The translations under genes and the position numbers were made by a program. From JAFAHZ01 sp035656415 (GTDB taxonomy: Bacteria > Vulcanimicrobiota > Vulcanimicrobiia > Vulcanimicrobiales > Vulcanimicrobiaceae), in assembly GCA_035656415.1 (NCBI GenBank), contig DASRSM010000168.1, forward strand, positions 1 through 25,776: a DNA stretch of 25,776 nt. The letters are read 5' to 3'. Every line of letters begins with the position of its first letter. Position 1 is the stretch's first letter. The notes under the pieces were generated by a model. The model was not told where the DNA came from and made no database searches. It saw only the letters and a program-made list of their open reading frames with translations. This document shows positions 21,930 through 25,776 of this stretch, one piece after another.

Positions 21930-23092
21930 GCCCGCGGGCCGACGCGTCGCGCGCGGCCGACGTTGGCGATGAGCGCCACGGCGATCAGATTGACGACCAG
22001 CGAACTTCCGCCGAACGAGATGAACGGCAGCGGAACGCCGGTAACCGGCCATGACGACGTCACGACACCGATGTTGATGAATGCCTGGATGGCGATCATC
22101 GACGCGCAGCCGATCGTCAAAAAGAATCCGAAGCGGTCGGGCGCGACCAGCGCGATGCGAATCGCGTGGTACGTAAACGCCATAAACAACACGATGACGG
22201 TGAGCGCTCCGACCAGCCCGAGCTCCTCGCCGAGAATCGAGAAGATAAAGTCGGTGTACTGTTCGGGCAGATAGAAGAACTTCGCGCGCGACGCGCCCAG
22301 CCCGACGCCGAAGACGCCGCCGCTGCCGAGCGCCAGCAGCGATTGGACGATGTGGAAGCCGGTATTCTGCGGATCTTTCCACGGATCGAGAAACGCAAAG
22401 ATCCGCGCGCGGCGGTACGAGCTGGTCAGCACGGTCATCGCAGCAAACGGAATCGTTACCAGTGCCACCGCGACGAGGTGAGCGACCCGAGCGCCCGCCG
22501 CGAAGAACATTGCGAACGCGGTAAACACGATGAGGCTCGCCGTGCCCATGTCGGGTTCTTTGAGCACGAGAACCGCGATGATAAAGACCGGCACGCACAG
22601 CGGAACGAGTCCGTTCGCGAGCGACGTAATGCGTTCGCCGCGCGCCGACAACATCGCCGACAAGTAAATGACGACTGCGAGCTTCGCGAACTCGGACGGC
22701 TGTACGCTCAGCGACGAAACGCCGATCCAGCGCCGGCCGCCGTTGACGCCCAATCCGACGTGCGGAACGAAGACGAGCAGCAAGCCGATCACGGCTCCGA
22801 CCAGCAAAAACGGTGCGGCGCGCTTGAGCGCGGTGAGGTCGATGCGGTAAACGAAATACGCGCCGATAAGGCCGGCGACCAGCCAAATCAGCTGGCGCTT
22901 GAGGTAATACGCGATATCGCCGTGCTCGGCGTACGCCGTTGCGCTCGACGCAGAAAAGACCATCACGAGACCGATACCGACCAGCGCCGCGACGAGCGCA
23001 AAGAGCACCGCGTCGGGCGCCGTCGCGACGTACGACTGCACGGGCGCTTTCTCGCTGCGCCGGTTGCGGGCTACTGCCGCTCCGCTACGCAC
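21926..23092 (-). CDS. ftsW: Septal peptidoglycan polymerase FtsW (SEDS family)
   Basis: A 388-residue, about ten-helix SEDS glycosyltransferase that polymerises lipid II at the division septum. Diagnostic segments: LVGIGLVMVFSASSATAY in helix 1, YYLKRQLIWLVAGL, GRRWIGVSSLSVQPSEFAKL, ALVLKEPDMGTASLIVF-like helix (VLKEPDMGTA), QSLLALGSGGVFGVGLGAS, KFFYLPEQYTDFIFSILGEE, and TGVPLPFISFGGSSL. RodA is the closest alternative; its place between murD and murG, the usual ftsW slot, favours FtsW. The start is GTG 23092, overlapping the murD stop by 8 bp; another GTG at 23041 (MQSYVATAPDAVLF) is equally credible because the first 17 residues are polar and weakly supported. Confidence 0.94.
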   Translation of the reverse strand: MRSGAAVARNRRSEKAPVQSYVATAPDAVLFALVAALVGIGLVMVFSASSATAYAEHGDIAYYLKRQLIWLVAGLIGAYFVYRIDLTALKRAAPFLLVGAVIGLLLVFVPHVGLGVNGGRRWIGVSSLSVQPSEFAKLAVVIYLSAMLSARGERITSLANGLVPLCVPVFIIAVLVLKEPDMGTASLIVFTAFAMFFAAGARVAHLVAVALVTIPFAAMTVLTSSYRRARIFAFLDPWKDPQNTGFHIVQSLLALGSGGVFGVGLGASRAKFFYLPEQYTDFIFSILGEELGLVGALTVIVLFMAFTYHAIRIALVAPDRFGFFLTIGCASMIAIQAFINIGVVTSSWPVTGVPLPFISFGGSSLVVNLIAVALIANVGRARRVGPRA

Positions 23093-24497
23093 CGGCCGGT
23101 TCTCGCAGTTCCGAAACGGCCGCGATGAATCGCTCGCCGCGATCTTCGGCCGAGCGGAACATATCGAACGACGCGCATCCCGGCGAGAGCAGCACGACGT
23201 CGCCGGGTTCGGCAAAATCGCGCGCGCGCCGCACCGCGTCATCCATCGTCGCGGCGCGTACCGTTACCGGTGCCTGGCTTGCTTCGACGATCTCCGGCGC
23301 GGCTTCCCCGATGGCGACGAGGGCTTTCACCTTTGCGCGAATCGTGCGGCCCATCTCTTCGAAACTCGTGCCTTTCGAGCGGCCTCCCGCGATGAGCACG
23401 ATCGGCTTGTCGAACGCCAAGAGTGCGGCGACAACCGAACCGGGATTCGTCGACTTGGAATCGTCGACGTACGTCACGCCGCCGACTTCGCCGATCGTCT
23501 GCAGGCGGTGCGGCATCGGTCGGAACGTCGCGACCGCGTCGCGCAGCGCCGCCGGATCGCAACCGGCGGCAATTGCCGCAAGAAACGCGGCCATGACGTT
23601 TTGCACGTTGTGATCGCCGGCGAGCGATATCTCGTCGCGGCGCACGATCGCCACCGGCCGCGGGTCGCCGGCGACGGGCGCGTACGTTACGACGCCGTCG
23701 CGAAAGTACATCGTCGCCGAGCCCGCGCCGAGATCCGACGGATGCTCGGCCAACGTGAACCACATTTGATGCGCTTGTACGCGCGCCTCGCCGTGCCGCC
23801 AGTGCAGCTGCGCGATGCGCGGATCGTCGAGATTGCCGACGAAGACATCGCTCATCGACTGGTTGGCGAAGATGCGATACTTCGCCTCGGCATACTCGTC
23901 CATCGAGTAGTACCGGTCCAGGTGGTCGGGCGCGAGATTCAGCAATACCGCGACGCGCGGACGGAACGATCGAATCGCTTCGAGCTGGAACGACGACACT
24001 TCCGCGACGACCCAGTCTTTCTCGGTCGCCGGAAGCACTTCGTTGATGAGTGGATTGCCGATGTTGCCGCCGACGAACACGGTGCGTCCGCACTCGCGCA
24101 GCAGGTGTCCGATCAGCGCCGTCGTCGTCGACTTTCCTTTTGTCCCGGTGACGGCGACGATCGGCGCCTTACACAGCCGGTACGCGACTTCGATCTCGCT
24201 CAGCACCGGCACGTTCGCAGCGTTGACCGTGCGCACGACCGGCGACGTCGGCGGAACGCCCGGCGAAAGCACGGCCGAATTTAGACCGCGCAGAATCGAT
24301 TGCAGCTCGCCGGGCGCTACGAAGGTCGCACCGGCGGTTTCGACGACCGCGATTGCATCTTGCAGCTCGTCGCGCGGCTTCTCGTCGGTCGCAAAGACGC
24401 GCACGCCGCGCGCCCGGAGCACGTTCGTACTCGCAAGCCCGCTCTTACCGAGCCCGATCACCAGCACCGTTTCGTTCGCATCGAAAGCAAAAGTCAT
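23085..24497 (-). CDS. murD: UDP-N-acetylmuramoyl-L-alanine--D-glutamate ligase MurD
   Basis: A 470-residue Mur ligase adding D-Glu to UDP-MurNAc-L-Ala. The N-terminal Rossmann-like domain has VLVIGLGKSGLAST (11-24) and LSPGVPPTSP. The ATP loop is VTGTKGKSTTTALIGHLL (116-133), followed by GGNIGNPL, EVSSFQLEAI, NLAPDHLDRY and YVDDSKSTNPGSV. The C-terminal domain has LIAGGRSKGTSFEEM and VLLSPGCASFDMF. ATG 24497 overlaps the mraY stop in an ATGA junction. The length is slightly above the family average (about 440-450). MurE and MurF are not in the window. Confidence 0.97.
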   Translation of the reverse strand: MTFAFDANETVLVIGLGKSGLASTNVLRARGVRVFATDEKPRDELQDAIAVVETAGATFVAPGELQSILRGLNSAVLSPGVPPTSPVVRTVNAANVPVLSEIEVAYRLCKAPIVAVTGTKGKSTTTALIGHLLRECGRTVFVGGNIGNPLINEVLPATEKDWVVAEVSSFQLEAIRSFRPRVAVLLNLAPDHLDRYYSMDEYAEAKYRIFANQSMSDVFVGNLDDPRIAQLHWRHGEARVQAHQMWFTLAEHPSDLGAGSATMYFRDGVVTYAPVAGDPRPVAIVRRDEISLAGDHNVQNVMAAFLAAIAAGCDPAALRDAVATFRPMPHRLQTIGEVGGVTYVDDSKSTNPGSVVAALLAFDKPIVLIAGGRSKGTSFEEMGRTIRAKVKALVAIGEAAPEIVEASQAPVTVRAATMDDAVRRARDFAEPGDVVLLSPGCASFDMFRSAEDRGERFIAAVSELREPAGA

Positions 24498-25495
24498 CGA
24501 ACGATAGCCCACCCGACGACGGAACACAAGAAAGACGCGAGCCAGAAGCGCGCCGTCACCTTCGTTTCGGGCCAACCGGCCAGCTCGTAATGATGATGGA
24601 GCGGGCTCATGCGGAAAATACGCTCCCCCTGCGTAAGTTTGAAATACGTAACTTGCAGGATCACGGAGAGCGTTTCGGCGACGAAGACGCCGCCGACGAC
24701 GATCAAAAGCAGCATCTCCCCGCTGAGAATTGCAACGCCCGCCAGCAGCGCGCCCAACGCCAGCGATCCCGTGTCGCCCATGAACATCTTTGCCGGGTGT
24801 CGATTGTAGAAGAGAAATCCCAAGCAGGCGCCAACACCGGTTGCCGCGCCGATCATTGCCGACGGAACGATCGTCTGCGCGCCCAGCAAAACGTATACCG
24901 CCAGCGGAGGTACGATCGAGCCGGTTGCAAGGCCGTCGAGACCGTCGGTGAGATTGACCGCGTGGATCGTCCCGGTAACGGCGCAAATGCCGAGCACCAG
25001 CCACAACCAATGCGGCACGATCAACGAATACGTACCCGCGTGAAAGAGCGTGTCGCGCGGAAAGAAGCTGTACGATCCATCGAGCGCGCGCAAGAAAACG
25101 ATGGCGATGAGCGCGGTGAGCAGAAACTTCGTTCGCGCGCGCAAACCGCGGTTGGTCCCCTGACGAATCGCCAGATAGTCGTCCGCGAAGCCAACGAGCC
25201 CGCAGAGGATGACGAGAAAACCTAGCGGCGCCATGAGCGGCGCGCGGTTGAGCATCGCGATCGCCATCGCGACGATGAAAACGACGCCGCCCATCGTCGG
25301 CGTCCCGCTCTTTACCTGGTGCGTTTCCGGCGCATCCTCGTACGCGCGTTGCCGGAACTGGAATCGGCGCAGCAGCGGCAGCACGAGCGCGCCCGCCACC
25401 AACACGACGACCGCAGCTTGAAACGCCCAGAGCGGCGCAGTCATCAGAAGCGTCCTCGCGTCAAGCGTGGGCACCAGCACGACGTGCGGACTCAT
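24494..25495 (-). CDS. mraY: Phospho-MurNAc-pentapeptide translocase MraY
   Basis: A 333-residue, about ten-helix integral membrane enzyme that transfers phospho-MurNAc-pentapeptide to undecaprenyl phosphate, giving lipid I. Motifs: HQVKSGTPTMGGVVF (59-73), FADDYLAIRQGTNRGLRAR (103-121) with Asp105 and Asp106, HAVNLTDGLDGLATG (178-192), FLFYNRHPAKMFMGDTGSLA (227-246) with Asp241, and RMSPLHHHYELAGW near residue 300. The start ATG 25495 overlaps the stop of the upstream gene in an ATGA junction; an ATG at 25540 would extend into that gene and lies ahead of the normal MraY start. It initiates the membrane steps, passing lipid I to MurG. Confidence 0.97.
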   Translation of the reverse strand: MSPHVVLVPTLDARTLLMTAPLWAFQAAVVVLVAGALVLPLLRRFQFRQRAYEDAPETHQVKSGTPTMGGVVFIVAMAIAMLNRAPLMAPLGFLVILCGLVGFADDYLAIRQGTNRGLRARTKFLLTALIAIVFLRALDGSYSFFPRDTLFHAGTYSLIVPHWLWLVLGICAVTGTIHAVNLTDGLDGLATGSIVPPLAVYVLLGAQTIVPSAMIGAATGVGACLGFLFYNRHPAKMFMGDTGSLALGALLAGVAILSGEMLLLIVVGGVFVAETLSVILQVTYFKLTQGERIFRMSPLHHHYELAGWPETKVTARFWLASFLCSVVGWAIVR

Positions 25496-25776
25496 CCTAC
25501 GGCACCCTCGAGCAACGGGGTAATTCCGTCTCCGCGCCATTTCAGCACGACCACCGGAGTCTGCTCGTCGCCGTTGCCGTGCGGATTGTCCAGCAGCGCG
25601 CGCTCGACCGCGGTGCGGTTCACGCCGTCCGACGCTCCCAATACTTTCGCCTTCTGCAAATCGTTAGCGTCGACCACGGCACACGCGATTCCGGTGCGCG
25701 ATGCGAAAGCCGCCGAGAACGCGGCGGGGTCGCGCGGCGCGAAAACGATCGCGCGCTCGTAAGGAGGCATGGTTCC
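25492..25776 (-). CDS. C-terminus of an F420-0:gamma-glutamyl ligase-like (CofE-like) protein, cut by window edge
   Basis: About 94 codons entering from the right edge and ending in a TGA that overlaps the mraY ATG (ATGA). The segment AVVDANDLQKAKVLGASDGV, then AVERALLDNPHGNGDEQTPV, resembles the C-terminal end of the longer (about 380-400 residue) F420-0:gamma-glutamyl ligase/CofE-like proteins known from cyanobacteria and other phyla, with VVDANDL, VLGAS and DNPxGNxDEQTP elements. It does not show the MurF C-terminal sequence expected at this place in the cluster. An ATG at 25770 would give a 92-residue protein, but with no visible ribosome binding site; a longer gene is more likely. CofE adds L-Glu to the cofactor F420 precursor; a role for this relative in cell-wall synthesis is speculation. 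Family call rests on motif memory only. Confidence 0.5.
   Translation of the reverse strand, partial: GTMPPYERAIVFAPRDPAAFSAAFASRTGIACAVVDANDLQKAKVLGASDGVNRTAVERALLDNPHGNGDEQTPVVVLKWRGDGITPLLEGAVG

Overview
The window is a GC-rich (roughly 60% by eye), densely packed bacterial chromosomal segment. The gene set is housekeeping: peptidoglycan synthesis, GroESL, citrate synthase, HisA and a two-subunit 2-oxoacid:ferredoxin oxidoreductase. GTG starts are frequent and many neighbours overlap by 4 bp. The protein style, including a fused gamma/alpha KorA, DUF5069, and a short Lgt-like protein with a GCCYG motif, suggests a little-studied soil-type phylum such as Candidatus Eremiobacterota (WPS-2). 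That placement is inference; no rRNA or other decisive marker is present.

Layout. 1-4701 (minus): korA-korB, a small exported protein and an MFS exporter whose C-terminus runs off the left edge. 4776-6707 (plus): an unrecognised protein and an exported serine beta-lactamase-like hydrolase. 6709-8765 (minus): a DsrE-like gene for an exported protein, split by a TnpB-only IS200/IS605-type element; its 5' part also carries two compensating frameshifts. 8797-10960 (minus): groES-groEL with a sigma70-like promoter, a CIRCE operator and a strong terminator. 11060-12709 (minus): an Lgt-like membrane protein followed by three small membrane proteins of unknown function. 12751-14336 (plus): a small membrane protein overlapping alr. 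14346-16243 (minus): citrate synthase followed by hisA. 16342-17540 (plus): a DUF5069 protein and a crotonase whose active site looks like an enoyl-CoA isomerase. 17542-25776 (minus): a mur/ftsW cluster in the order (cofE-like)-mraY-murD-ftsW-murG-murC-murB-ddl, with every junction overlapping.

How the genes work together. The mur cluster plus alr supplies most steps from L-alanine to lipid II: Alr and Ddl make the D-Ala-D-Ala dipeptide, MurB, MurC and MurD build the early UDP-MurNAc peptide, MraY and MurG make lipids I and II, and FtsW polymerises septal glycan. MurA, MurE and MurF are not in the window. The frame entering from the right edge, where MurF would be expected, instead resembles the C-terminus of F420-0:gamma-glutamyl ligase-like proteins. 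KorAB and citrate synthase both belong to the TCA region of metabolism.

A dispersed repeat (consensus near CCCTTCGACT...GCTCAGGATGACA) occurs three times, and one copy encodes the C-terminal tail of MurC. The points most worth a second look are the TnpB insertion into the dsrE-like gene, the cofE-like gene coupled to mraY, the repeat-derived MurC tail and the Lgt-like protein. I saw no convincing wholly new multi-gene system. No tRNA, rRNA or CRISPR array was seen.
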